From assembly GCA_014706385.1 (NCBI GenBank), contig JACGZH010000005.1, positions 1,240,001 to 1,304,000 of the forward strand: DNA of 64,000 nucleotides, written 5' to 3'. Positions within the stretch are counted from its first letter, which is position 1. Every line of letters begins with the position of its first letter. Below, piece by piece: positions 1-11,300 of the stretch. A model generated the notes under the pieces. The model saw only the letters and a program-made list of their open reading frames with translations. It did no database searches and was not told where the DNA came from. The translations under genes were made by a program, and so were the position numbers. The DNA comes from Phaffia rhodozyma (Eukaryota; Basidiomycota; Tremellomycetes; Cystofilobasidiales; Mrakiaceae).

Positions 1-877
1 CTCACACTCTGAGGACTCTTTTCATATAACTTATCGTAAAACGAAGACAGAAGGTGAATAAGAAGCTTATTAGCATGTTCGTTCGCGTGCTCTTTTCCGC
101 TTGGAAGGAGAGATCTCCATCACCACGAGTACGGATGAAAGATAATGATTCTTCACAAATGGACGGTCGAACCTGGTGAACTGATATTTGGAACTGCTGC
201 CAGCTCCTTATGTAGACCATGATGCTAACAAACTGAACGTGCTTCCCTGAACCGAAACGGTCGCGATTGAAGAAGCTAGAAAGGATAGGGATTCTAAGGA
301 TGAGCCTCGAAGTTGGAGAAAAGGGAAGGTCGGGCGGTCAGTCAGTCAAGCTTTGGGATCGCTACCCTGTTCAGCTAAGACGCCACAGAAAGCTGTGCCG
401 ATGGACTTCTATGCGCTACATGCGATCATCTTTGGATGGGCTAGCAGGCAAGATCAGAAAGTTATATTCTATTTGAAGAGTGGACAGAAAAAATATTAAC
501 AGAAATACTGAGAGAGACAGAGAACTTGGGAACTCATCCGACGAGGGCGGAAAGAGATATCTAGCCCAAATCCCCATTGAACGCAATTTGTCGCTATTTT
601 TCTTTAGGCAAAGAGGCCATATGGAGGAAAGCAGAAAGGGAGAACCCAATGGAGACTTTGAAGAAATGCTCAGATTCGAAAAGGAAGAAGAAGAAAAGAT
701 GTGTCGTCTTCTTTCGATGGACGAGAAAGGGATCAGATGATGATAAGGTAGACAAACTAACGTCCCGAAAAAAAGAGAGAAGAGAAAAGAAAGGATATCT
801 CAAACTTCGAAACAAATCAAGGACAAACGCAACGAAAGAAACACGAGTCTAGAGCGAAGAGAAAAGATGAAATGATT
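1..877. other. no gene recognised (downstream of the SLY41-like gene)
   Basis: I see no convincing gene here. The open frames are short, purine-rich on the plus strand (AGA/GAA runs around 480-850) and resemble no family I know. The right end holds the 3' end and probable 3' UTR of the minus-strand transporter. A longer splice variant of that gene could extend its stop to 849. Confidence 0.5.
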
Positions 878-2833
878 CTATGATTTGATAGGTCCGGCCG
901 CATAAAGCCTTGTTGGCGGATGAGGATGGTGATTCCGTAACGAAGAGTTCAATCCGCCCGATGGTGGTGGTGGAAGAAATTGGGGGCCAGTCTGCCTAGA
1001 GACGTCGTTCGACGATGTCTTGATAGTCCAAGAGAGCAAAGAAGACATTTCACAGCATTAGTCTCTGATCAATAGCCTTCATTCATGAAAATCGAACGGT
1101 AAGAAGAAAAGAACGAAACGACGGAAACAACTTACAGCGCCAAATGCGGATGCGATGAGATCTCCACCAATCGGGCCACCAGCTACTTTCGAGCCTTTCT
1201 CGGTCGACATCAAATAGGCATCTCCGTTGCTCGATGGCAAGAAACTTCCGTCCCTGATGGCCTCGATCTTTCGGACCTTCTTTTCCATCTTCTCGACTTC
1301 GCCTTTTGCGTTTTGGTACATATAGAGACCAACAAACGTGAGCCCGATCCCGAGGGCCTGAATGGGGTGAACGGTCTGTCTGAACCAGACGATAGCCATG
1401 ACAATGACGACGATTCGTTTGACGAGCGAGGCGATCGAGTACGTTACTGGTGAGGTCGAAGAAAGAATAGTGAAAGCGAGTACGTTCTGGAGAAAGTGGG
1501 AAGAACCATTGAGAACAAAGTAGTAGAGAACCGTCTTCGTCCTTGACGGTGGGGCCGGTACGAGGGCGGCTCGGTCAGCGGAATCAGCCAGGATGTTGAG
1601 CGCGTCAGAGTAAAGCCACAGTGGAACCATAAACAAGAAGGCGAGGGAGGACGAGTAGAAAAGCAAGTTGATCTTGTCCAACTTTGCATTCGTTCCGTTT
1701 GGGTCGTCTTTTGAAGAACCGGATGGCGCAGATGATGAAGGGACGATTTTTTTGAAGAATATGTTGGATGAAACGAAAACCAACGTCGAGCCGAAAGCGC
1801 AAACCAGCCCGAATACATTCGAAGCGGAAACGTCGAACGAACAGGCAAACATCACGCCCAAAGTGAGCGGGACAAGTGACATATAAGTTGCGGATGAGTA
1901 TGACACGTTGAACAGAAATCGATACGACAACACGGTAAACAAGGGAGACAAGGCCTGCAAGGAAACAGATGACAAGGTGGTAAATTTCAATCCCTGCGAT
2001 CTTTGCTATAGGAAGAGGAACACAACTGAGATGGGAAGAGAGCGAAGGATGAAATAAAAAGGACAAACCTTTATGGTATGAACGGTGCTGACAGGGACCC
2101 TACTCGTCGCTACACTCGAAAACACGTGTCCTCCTACCTGAAAAGCAGCCATGGGCAAAACGCCTCTCAAGAGCTGCCTACTCGGTCTTCTAAGCTTGCC
2201 CATTCCAATCACCGGGCTCGTCCATGCCCAAGAGAAAAAGGCGATAAAGATGAACTGAACAAGGGTCAGGGTGACCGGGAATTTGAAGACATTAAAAATG
2301 GCCTTCCCGGTGTTTGAAGATATGGCAGATGACATGTACCACAAGGAGCAAAGTAGGATGAACTTGACGTTTCCTGCTACGCCTACTGAAGATGATTTGA
2401 CTGAGGAGGGCAGCAAGTCCGAGGCGAATCTAAACATCGACGACAAGGGTGATGATTTGAGTGAACCAAGAGAACCAGTCGAGGAAGACGCGTTTGACAG
2501 CGTCGACGACAGAGGAGGCCGTCTGCCTGTGCTGAGTGAAGGACTCGATGCCCTTCTACCATTGTTCGTTCCATTCAGGCCATCCATCGAACCTTGCCCA
2601 TCCGTAACAGAAGTCCCGTTCCCAACTCCGTGCCCATTTGCAGTTCCGTTTGCATTCCCATTTCCATTCCCATTTGCGACGTGTAACGGTACGTCCTTCC
2701 AGCTGTGAGACGCATTGGGTCCGTGAACTTGAGGCTGGATTTGATGGGATAGCGAGCCTGAGAACGATGTCGAAGGATGAATGTATGGCTGCCTAGCCTT
2801 TGGCTGAAATGTGCTGGACGAGATGTCTGGCAT
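878..2833 (-). CDS. SLY41-like transporter, triose-phosphate-transporter (TPT/DMT) family
   Basis: Multi-pass membrane protein of the nucleotide-sugar/triose-phosphate transporter superfamily, most like fungal SLY41/SLC35E proteins of the ER-Golgi; the substrate cannot be told from sequence. Exons: 2833-2069, 1954-1136 and about 991-878, giving roughly 566 residues. Both introns start GT, and the first junction is phase 0. Residues about 1-150 are a low-complexity cytosolic head rich in Asn/Gly/Ser. The family pattern WYMSSAISSNTGKAIFN opens the membrane part, followed by about nine hydrophobic segments. The ATG at 2833 is the first real ATG; an upstream in-frame codon at 2845 is GTG. The last exon is uncertain: acceptors at 995 and 991 both give open tails, so the final 38-48 residues are tentative. 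Confidence 0.8.
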
Positions 2834-3467
2834 GGTTCTTCTCACTTTCTCTTGGGGATACTATCGATTGCAGGTTTCTTTATTTTGAATAAGTATGTCT
2901 TGGGTATGAGCCGACGTTAATGGCCCGGATGAATCCCTTCGTTGAGAGATTAATCTCCCTAATTAGAGGAGAACTAACAAGCAAAAAGATGAAGAAAGAA
3001 GACAAGCAAAGGAGGAAGAAGAGAAAGTTTGTCGGTCGGAGGTGAATAGAAGGTAAAGGTGAAGAAGGTGATCAAACATATTGGGTTTGCCCGCCCGCAC
3101 TCTCGGGATTAGCTCCATGGAGATTTGTCCCGAGGGATCGTCTTGGGTCTGTTTGTCATTCTGTTCTTTTCTCTTCTACTCTCGGTGTATCTTACTTCGG
3201 GTCTCGCTCAACCTTTATCGCATTCTCTCATTGTCAGATACTCTCAACTTTCACTTGGTTTGCAGAAGATACTGGCTGATTATTTCAATTGGTATAACAA
3301 CAAACCTGGCTACTGATGCCGCTGCTGCTCTGGATATGCAGATGCACACCCATATACTCATGGTGACAGATATGATTACAACATGCATCTCATCTGCTAC
3401 GAAGAAAGAACAGAGAGTCACAGAACGAGCTGCATGGTCCGGCTAAACAATCTTATTTTCTTTTCGC
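2834..3467. other. intergenic: promoter/5' UTR of the SLY41-like gene and 3' end of CPA1
   Basis: 634 bp between two minus-strand genes. The plus strand has a 121-codon frame (3081-3446), but it begins at a non-conserved start, resembles no family and lacks splice signals linking it to anything. I see no RNA gene or repeat. Confidence 0.5.
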
Positions 3468-5207
3468 TTAAGCTGAAACCTCAACGACCTTCTGAACCTC
3501 GCCCAAGACGTTGTTGCCTTCAGCCGTCAACGTAGCAGATCCATCCTTGCCTCCTCGGCAGGCTTTCAGGAAGTCAGTGAACATCTAGTAAAGAAGTATA
3601 ACGGTTTACGGTGCAGTCAGAATCAGGGGTTCTTACAGGCCATATCAGGAGGGTCCGTCCGAGATACTTACCTCGATTGTGTCGAGAGGACCTCCGGCAG
3701 ACTCGGGGTGGAACTGGCAACCCCAGACCTGCTTGCCCGACTCGGGAGTAGAAATGATACCTTCGACCGAGGAATCTGTAGAGGAAGGAGAAAGGAACAC
3801 ATATCCATGCCATGTTAACACCCAGTCTATCGACCAACGAACAGGTCTACAAGATACGAAGCTCACCATTGCAGTTGATGAAGAAGGGAGCATAGTCCTC
3901 GGGGAACTCTTCAGTCAATTTGAGGGCGTATTGGTGGTTTTGCGACTAATGAGAGAAATGGAACAGATCAGCTATCTGCACACAAACTACTTCTGAAGAT
4001 CCCAAATGAGAAAGAACAGGACATACAGTAACGTAGACCCGTCCGGCCTTGATGCTTCCACTGCTAGCAAGAGCCAAGACGGGCTGGTTGTGACCTCGAT
4101 TACCGAAAGTCATTCGGTAAGCCTCCATACCGGCGGCCAGACCAAGGATTTGGTGTCCCATACAGATACCAAAGATGGGCTTCTTCCACTCGTCCAAGGT
4201 CTTTCGAACGTTGAGAGCAACGTCCATGATCGACTTCGGGTCTCCGGGTCCGTTGGTAAGGAAGAATCCGTCAAACTAGGTAGAGGGAAAGGGAAAAAAA
4301 ATCAGATTGAGCATGACTTTTAGATGTAAAAAAAAGTTAAGAAATGAGACCGACCTCATCTCGGACCGAGTTGAAGTCATAGTTCCAGGGAAGGACGGTG
4401 ACCTTGGCGTTCCTCTTGACGAGACTTCGGAGAATGTTGGCCTTGGTACCAAGATCCAAAACGGCAATGTGAACATCGCCGTCGGGGTTGAGAACATAGG
4501 GCTCCTTAGTCGAGACCTGAGCGATCAAGTTCTCTCCGGCTGGGTCCCAGTACTCCTCAGCCTTGGGAGCCTCTTTCGCAACCTCTTCTTCACCAACAGC
4601 GATTCGGCCGAGAGTGGTTCCCTGGTTTCGAAGGATGGTGGTGACTGCTCGGGTGTCGATTCCAGAGATTCCAGGAACATTGTGTCGGTCGCACCACTCG
4701 TGGAGAGACTCGACGGCAAGGTAGTGGGAGTGCTTGAGAGCAACGTCGGTGACAATCACACCGGCGCACTTCACTCCGTCAGACTCCATCTGAGGAATTC
4801 CAGGGAATTCAGGAAGAGGAGTGTTATCAGGGACTCCGTAGTTTCCGATCAAAGGCGTTGTGAACACCAGGATCTGTCCGAGATAGGAAGGATCGGTCAT
4901 GGATTCGGTGTCTGGAGGAGGGAAAAAAATCTAGAGATTAAACAAAACTGATTGGACCCACAGAAGGCCATCTACAGACACAAAAGGGTCACTCACAGCT
5001 AGTGATACTGGTCGAGAACACAGTCTCTCCCCAGACACTCTTCTTGCTTCCAAAGCTGGTTCCATAGAAGGATTGTCCGGATTTGAGATGCAACGCAGCA
5101 GGCACGCCCTTGACGAGAGAGGCCGGGGAAGCGGAAGCGAGTCCTCGGGCGAAAGCGAGTGATCGGACTGAGCCGAATCGAAGAGATGAGAGGATAGAGG
5201 CAGACAT
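3468..5207 (-). CDS. CPA1: carbamoyl-phosphate synthase, arginine-specific, small (glutaminase) subunit
   Basis: Hydrolyses glutamine and passes ammonia to the large subunit for carbamoyl phosphate, the first step of arginine synthesis. Six exons: 5207-4997, 4911-4355, 4275-4027, 3945-3867, 3775-3672 and 3584-3468. Introns are 79-91 nt and all phases agree; total 438 residues, close to the family norm. The class I glutamine amidotransferase nucleophile lies in GICMGHQ and the His-Glu pair in FHPESAGGP. The N-terminus (about 45 residues, Arg/Ser/Ala rich, almost no acidic residues) looks like a mitochondrial presequence, as known for Neurospora arg-2. The leader carries an attenuator uORF (5386-5454), which points to translational repression by arginine. 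Confidence 0.96.
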
Positions 5208-5385
5208 CTTGTTCTTTTCTTTTCTTTTCTTTTAGTTACTGGATGGGATGTACTTGAATGATAGGAGAATGGGACTTTTTTTCTTCTCAAGGGAACGAAG
5301 AAAAAGTGAAGATGGATAAGAGAAGATTGGCGTTTGATAAGGGAAAAAAAAGTAAGTAGGTGATTGCTTGTTCTTGTTTTTCGCT

Positions 5386-5454
5386 TTAAAGGTTGGCTGT
5401 TTTGTAAATTTGGTCCGAGATGTAGTCGTCTGATACACGTTCTGTGTAGAGCAT
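5386..5454 (-). promoter_or_regulatory. uORF encoding an arginine attenuator peptide (AAP) in the CPA1 leader
   Basis: A 22-codon ATG-to-TAA frame lies 178 nt upstream of the CPA1 start, on the same strand. Its core, DDYISDQIYK, matches the conserved AAP core of fungal CPA1/arg-2 leaders (Asp-Tyr-Leu/Ile-Ser-Asp-His-Leu/Ile-Trp). The invariant Asp-Tyr and Ser-Asp are kept. The usual His and Trp are replaced by Gln and Tyr. In Neurospora and yeast the nascent AAP stalls ribosomes at its stop codon when arginine is high, lowering initiation at CPA1. I infer the same here from position, length and core. Every codon was read on the complement of 5386-5454. Confidence 0.88.
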
Positions 5455-5841
5455 GCAAAGGCGGAGGAGATGGAGGTTATGGAGTTGGGTGTGTGTGAGA
5501 GTTGTGGTCAAGAAGAAGAAGAGGTAGAAGCAACGAGAGAATGAACAGGCGGCGAGTCAGACCGGCCGGACTGAAAGAAAGATAACAAGGAAAAAAACTT
5601 TTTGCACAATTTTCTTTCGCCGCTTTTTTTTGCCAATCCCGGCCAGCGATGCTTTTTTGGCTCACAGTGTTCCGGTTTGTAGTCAATCTATCCTTTGGTA
5701 TTTTGGCCGTAGCCTTATTATTATTCTTTCGTTGCTTAGACTGGTTGTCCACGGTTTGATCTGGGTCACACATAAACACCACATAGCGAGTGAACAGGAA
5801 GAAAAGCACATCGATAATAAAAAACAAATGGGCCTGGAAGC
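5455..5841. other. CPA1 promoter/5' leader and RPF1 3' region
   Basis: Between the CPA1 uORF and the RPF1 stop codon. A long open frame in the CPA1 direction (5477-5941) overlaps the RPF1 end and has no family resemblance, so I treat it as chance. I did not find a GCN4-type TGACTC element in 5208-5841 by eye. Confidence 0.45.
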
Positions 5842-7775
5842 TCATAGGAAAAACATCTTTCTTGAAACCTCCATCTTCGGCTGATGTAACAATTTTGCGC
5901 AAACACACAAACGTACGTGCGCGCCCACCACCAAGAGACAATTCAGTCAGTTTTGTGAGAAAGCTTTCACAAAAATGATAGACATTACGCGATGCGGACT
6001 AACCTTCCATTTCCACTCGAACTCGCCCTGTGCATTCAACGGAGGAACCGCCCGTTTGGACTTTTTCGTTGTCTTCTTCTCTTCATCTTCTTCATCTTCA
6101 TCATCATCATCTTCTTCGTCTTCGTCCGAGCCGCGTTCCTTTTCGTTGTCCTCAGCCTCAGCCTCGTTCTCATCGTTTATCTTGTCCTCCCCATCTTCTA
6201 CGTTGACAGCCTCGTCCTCGTCCTCCTCGTCCTCGTCAGCTCCAGGAGCGACATCCACAGCCATACTACCTCCTGCTGTGACAGCGGGCAGCCCTTTCCT
6301 CAACCATCGAAGTTTGAGTGTGAACCTCGGTCCGATCTCCTGTAGAGCCGTCTTTTCTAGTGACTTAAACATGTATCTACCCAACGCACATATTGCCTTT
6401 CAGGTCAGCAAAAAGAAAACACAAAACACAAAACAGCAAAAGACAGGCAAGGGAAAAAAAGGTTCAAACAAAAGACCAAGACTCACCGATGCCGTCGGAA
6501 AAAGAGAAAATCTCTTTGGTTATGCAATGTGACGACCTGCCGACCTTCAAACTGAGGCAACGGCGGGAAGAGGGATCCAAACAGTTTTCCGATAGACAAA
6601 CCTAATCGGGTCGAAAAGTTGTTAAGTATCAACTCGGGCGAATGAGGGGTCGGTCGGGCATGTCCCTATGGATGCCCAGATGAATATGCAATTATGCGTG
6701 AGTGTGAAGACAACAAAGAGTTGATAAAAAAAGTAAAACGAACAGAGATCTGCTTTGAGAGCTCTACGGATGTCAGCTTGAAATACGCCGTTGGCCCGTT
6801 CGGAAGGTTGATGATTGTGATGGCATCTATTCAAAAGCAAGAGAAGCGAGAAAGGAACGATACCAAAAGTTTGTGTACTTAGCGAACAAAGACTTGATTC
6901 CCCAAATTTGACCCACATGTATGTCTTGACGTTCTAGTCGAACTCACTAAGTTTCTTTCGGTCCTCATTGATCACAATCACCGCGTCGTAGTCTCTCTGA
7001 CTAGCCCACCTCGAGATCCTCCCCAGCTCAAATCCTCTGTGAAGAGAGAATGCAAAATAAGGACGTCGGCCGGACAAGTCGTCAGCCAGAGCGAACATGT
7101 GTACTCTCAAGTTCCTTCTTGTCCATTTGCATACACGGAATGAAAACGAGGAAGGAAAAACTGTGTACTCACTTTCCTACCGGTCGCTTGAAAAATTCGC
7201 CACCCGGGAAGATCCCTCGAAGCTCCTCGGCAAAAGTGTACGTCTCCCTGGTTGCTTTCGGACTCGTCGTCAAGAGCACTCTGGGATCCCTTCCCGGTCC
7301 TCTGCTCGAAGGAATTGCTCCAATCCCTCCCTCAAGATCTTCTTCGGGAGGGAAAGAGGAGGCCGACGGACCGGCTTCGTTATCGTCTTTTCCATCTTCG
7401 TCCTCGTTGGAGTTATTATCATCAATATTCAACGCAGAGGTGGAGGTGCTGGCCGTGGGATCGGACGTCAAGTACGAATGTCCAAACTCTCTCGTGTTGT
7501 CGATTGTTCGTGGGATGTTTGTTGAGACTCGTTTCTACCAAATACGAAAACAAACCTTCCTCTGAGCATCTCTATCCATAGTGAACCAAGCCAAGAGAAG
7601 CACAAGGATGGTCTGAACAAACCTTCTTTCGCGCCTCACCACCATCGGCAGAAGCCTCGTCTTTCTTGGTTTCCAATCGTCTCCTCAGCTTATCCTGACT
7701 TTTCTCCCTCTTCTGTTTTCGGTACACATCCGACCGCTTGTATGCGTTCTTGATTGATGAAGGAGCAACCGGCAT
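5842..7775 (-). CDS. RPF1: ribosome production factor 1 (Brix-domain 60S assembly factor)
   Basis: Nucleolar Brix/IMP4-family protein needed for early 60S pre-ribosome maturation. Exons: 7775-7623, 7534-7173, 7036-6948, 6826-6744, 6665-6487, 6376-6004 and 5880-5842. Phases join throughout for 425 residues. Diagnostic stretches are [67 protein letters not shown] and the terminal [11 protein letters not shown]. The N-terminal region is basic ([13 protein letters not shown]). An Asp/Glu-rich insert of about 60 residues (encoded about 6075-6240), longer than in yeast, splits the end of the Brix domain. A 6-nt candidate exon at 7561-7556 (AGGAAG, adding Arg-Lys) inside intron 1 is possible but not required. 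Confidence 0.95.
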
Positions 7776-8379
7776 CGTATGTGTTCTTGATCTTGGTCGA
7801 CTCCGTGGTTCGCTGACGGCAAGTGCTGACGGAAAGAAGGCAGCCGGAAGTATGATTTCATGTGTGAATTTGACGCGAAAACTTGCCAAATGAATCAAAT
7901 CTTGATGAAAATATCGACCTACATTACGCACTAAGATTTATATTGAGCGCTGTATGTAAAATATAACACAGCGAAACGCAGTAGCATCTTACCATGATAT
8001 GAGAGATAAAACATAGCATGTTCGCCGTTATACTTCTTAACCTGTATCTGTTATACATCAACTTAACGTGATACCTCCTAAGCTGCTTCTCACTCTGACG
8101 GGCTATTAATCCTTCCTCATCGTTCACCCAGCTAATCCTCCATTCTTCTATCTCTGTCTATCTTTCCTCTTGTTCCTTCTATCAATCGTGGCATAGTCCT
8201 CTTGTCAAAGCATAGGCCATTTGGGCAGAGATATAATACTTAGTCAGATCCATCTTGGGTTTGCTCGTTTCGTCCTCGGATAGAGTGATTCGTCAAGACG
8301 CCCTGCTCTATCTCTCCCGCCTTGCTGGTCACCTCTCCTTCACAAGATCACTACTTTTAGAGGAAGGAGATCTCTCGTG
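7776..8379. other. divergent promoter region RPF1 / ULP2
   Basis: 604 bp between divergent start codons, with no supported gene. A minus-strand frame at 7924-8127 is AT-rich and unlike any family. I see no tRNA or repeat. Confidence 0.5.
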
Positions 8380-11300
8380 ATGCCGAATCATCATCATCAC
8401 TCCAGTCCTTTCTACACGCCGTCTACTGGACAAAGAGCTCCACATATTCAGAAATCTAAGTGGGTCCTCTCTATCTTTCTCCGTATGACTTGCACCAGGT
8501 AGAATGGCTATACCGGATGTCGGACAGGCACACAGTATTCGAATATCCTGAGAGAATCTCCTGTCACAGTGTCATCATTAGAGAAAACGACTGATGTCTT
8601 TCATCTTCTGTTGAATCACTGTCTCTGCCAACTCTTTCTGTCTTTTCAGATCATTTCAGCGAGCTCTCTCGGATCTACTTCCAGGCTTCGGTGCAAAACG
8701 GAAGCGACCGTCGGTCGCCGCCCCGAACGATCATATGGCTATCGTTTCCACATCGAGTTCAACGAATGTAAATGTCGCTGGAACATCAACGCCCGGACAT
8801 GTTAACCGTCCCGCGCCCGAACATCCTCGTACAAACCTCTTGAACAGGATCGCTCTCTCTTCTAATGGAAAGATGTCCATCCGAATGCTCGATGGTTCTC
8901 AAACCATGGACATGGCTGATGATGGCGACGAAGAAGAAGAAGAAGATGAGTTGCAAGTGCTCGATATTCCTCGATCATCAAACGGGATAATCATCAAACG
9001 CACAAGACTTCCAATTAATGACGCTGGTCCCAGTGAGGGGAGTTCCAGGGCTCGGTTGAGTCTCTCAAAGTATGTGTCGCTTATGGTTTCCTTCTTGTGT
9101 ACTCTAAACTCACTCGGACTTGGTTTGCTATACGATTGGTCGTGAGTAGTGAGATCAATAGCATGGGCCTTTCCAAAAGTGATACAAATCCTCGGCCTCG
9201 GAGAGTTGAATCGGCTGATTCCCGGACAGGACCATTGCAGACTCCAATTTACGAGACCGAACCAAAGCCAATCCCGATCATCACCCCTCAACCTGGACAG
9301 CGTGGGCCCGCGCAACTAAGCTATAGGCAACCTGTTGTAAGGCCAAGTTTGTTCACCCATTTGACCACAACTTCTAAAGGCTCACCTGTTCATCTGTGTG
9401 TGTGTGGTTTGCGCTCCGATATCTTCACAATCATCAAGAAACGTTCAAGCGCAATTAATAGTGTAAGTGAATTCTGCTTCCTTGTAGAATAGAGCTCGAA
9501 TGGCCTATCATTCTTTCTGGCTGACTATACTTATGAATGAAATTGTGAATCAACAGCCGTTCACACTAGGAAGAAACAGCTTGTCAACTTCCTCCACACC
9601 TCTCTCCCGTCCGCCACCGACGATCAGCCGGTCTCCCGTCCTTGCTGTCTCATTTAATCAGTCAACAGCTCATAGTGCATTGGTCGAGAGGCACCAGCCC
9701 TCCGTAGACGTCAGAATCTCTCCTTCAATGGATCCTAGTCGCCACAACTATAACCACAATCAAAGCTATCGGCAACATCAGATCAAGCGTCAGAGGTTTG
9801 ATTCACCGACAAAAGTACCGCATCATCAATCTGGTCAAATGACAAGCGGCGAGGTCGAGAGAGATCATTGGCAGGATATTGCTCAGACAGGGTGTAGCAC
9901 AACACCCATTGATGTCCCTGACTCGGACGACGACTCGCATGATCCAATCAATTCGTTCTCACCCGCACCAAGATATAAACAGTCGTCAAATCCCCTTCCC
10001 CCTTCATTACCAACACATACGCCCCTACGCGAAAGCTTTGAGCCTTGTCCGATATTTGCGCCGGAGAGATCCAGAAGACCGATTGAGAAGGATATGGCAA
10101 CGGTTCGAAATAGAGACAAGGAGATGGGGCAGTCTGTCAGAAAACAACAAGAGGCAGCGAATGATCGTGCCAGCGCACAGCAGAGCTTACTAAAATTCTC
10201 GACAGTCGTCTCTCCTAGACTCGCTTCAAATCTGAAGTCCAGATCGGTCAGTCTTAGATTTCCTTTCAAGATATTTCTCATTTATCTGAAGGGCATCTTC
10301 GCTTATGATAATTGGTCGATTGATTGATTATTTCTTCTTTCATCCACATATATGATGAATTCGATTTCTTTTCTCGACTCTGACAGGGAGAATCAATCAA
10401 ACCGTCAAGCTCGACAGTGCCAAAGGTGAAGAAAAAAATAGAAACTTCGTTTCTAAAAGCGCAGGATACTCGGCCGATAAATATCGGAGACGTTGCTCTT
10501 CCTGTCGAGAGATCATCATTCCTCGAACCGCGCGTCACAAAACTTTGTGTGACCAGTTCGAGCTTTCAAGTGCGGTCCATGCAGCATGTGGCATTCACGA
10601 TCAATTTCGCTGATGTCACGCATGTCATGGTTTGTCAAAATTTGCCTTTAGCAGTCCTTTCCTGATTTTTTAATTGACAACTTGACCGGCGGTCGTTTTT
10701 TCGAATTGCGTACAGTTATCGGAAGAGTACGAGAAACCTCTGCTTCTACAGGTTGAGTACAGAGAGAAAGCAAGCGGAGTTACATCCGGTTGGTCTTCAT
10801 ATACTAAAATATGATAAGAAAGAATATGCGCGTTACTAAACATGTCATATGTTTTCGTTTTCAATAACAGCTGACAAGGTAGAAACCAAGAAGGCGGTGT
10901 TCGAGATTTCAATAGATGGGTCAGCGGTGGACGATTGGGAACGGGTTCCTTCGTTACTGGTCGTTGGTGTCGATGGACGTAATGTTCCGTATAGTTTTCA
11001 AGCGTATGTCCTCAGAAAACGTTCCTCTTTGGGTGTATGTGCTTGCGGAGGGGACCTTTTGATAAGATCCTCACCTCTTGGTTCTTGGTCTCATTCTCTC
11101 GACATGTGTTTTGTTTAATTTTTTTTGACGAAATACAGAAACAACACAGAGTCGAGGTTTCATGAGATGTGGGAATTACTTTATCCAAATAAGGAGCCGA
11201 TCCCTATCGCGTAAGTCAATAAAACCTTCGTTTCATTGACCAAGCATAGCTTGTGTACTCTACCCGTCCTGTTCCCTAATTTTTTGTTGTCTGTTTAATT

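Noticed and set aside
2843..2845. Upstream start for the SLY41-like protein
   Set aside because: The codon is GTG; the first ATG in frame is at 2833.
4307..4951. 214-codon plus-strand open frame over CPA1
   Set aside because: Antisense of the large CPA1 exon, crossing two CPA1 introns; CPA1 itself is certain.
5975..6532. Ser-rich 185-codon plus-strand frame
   Set aside because: Complement of the Asp/Glu tract of RPF1, which reads as poly-Ser; not a gene.
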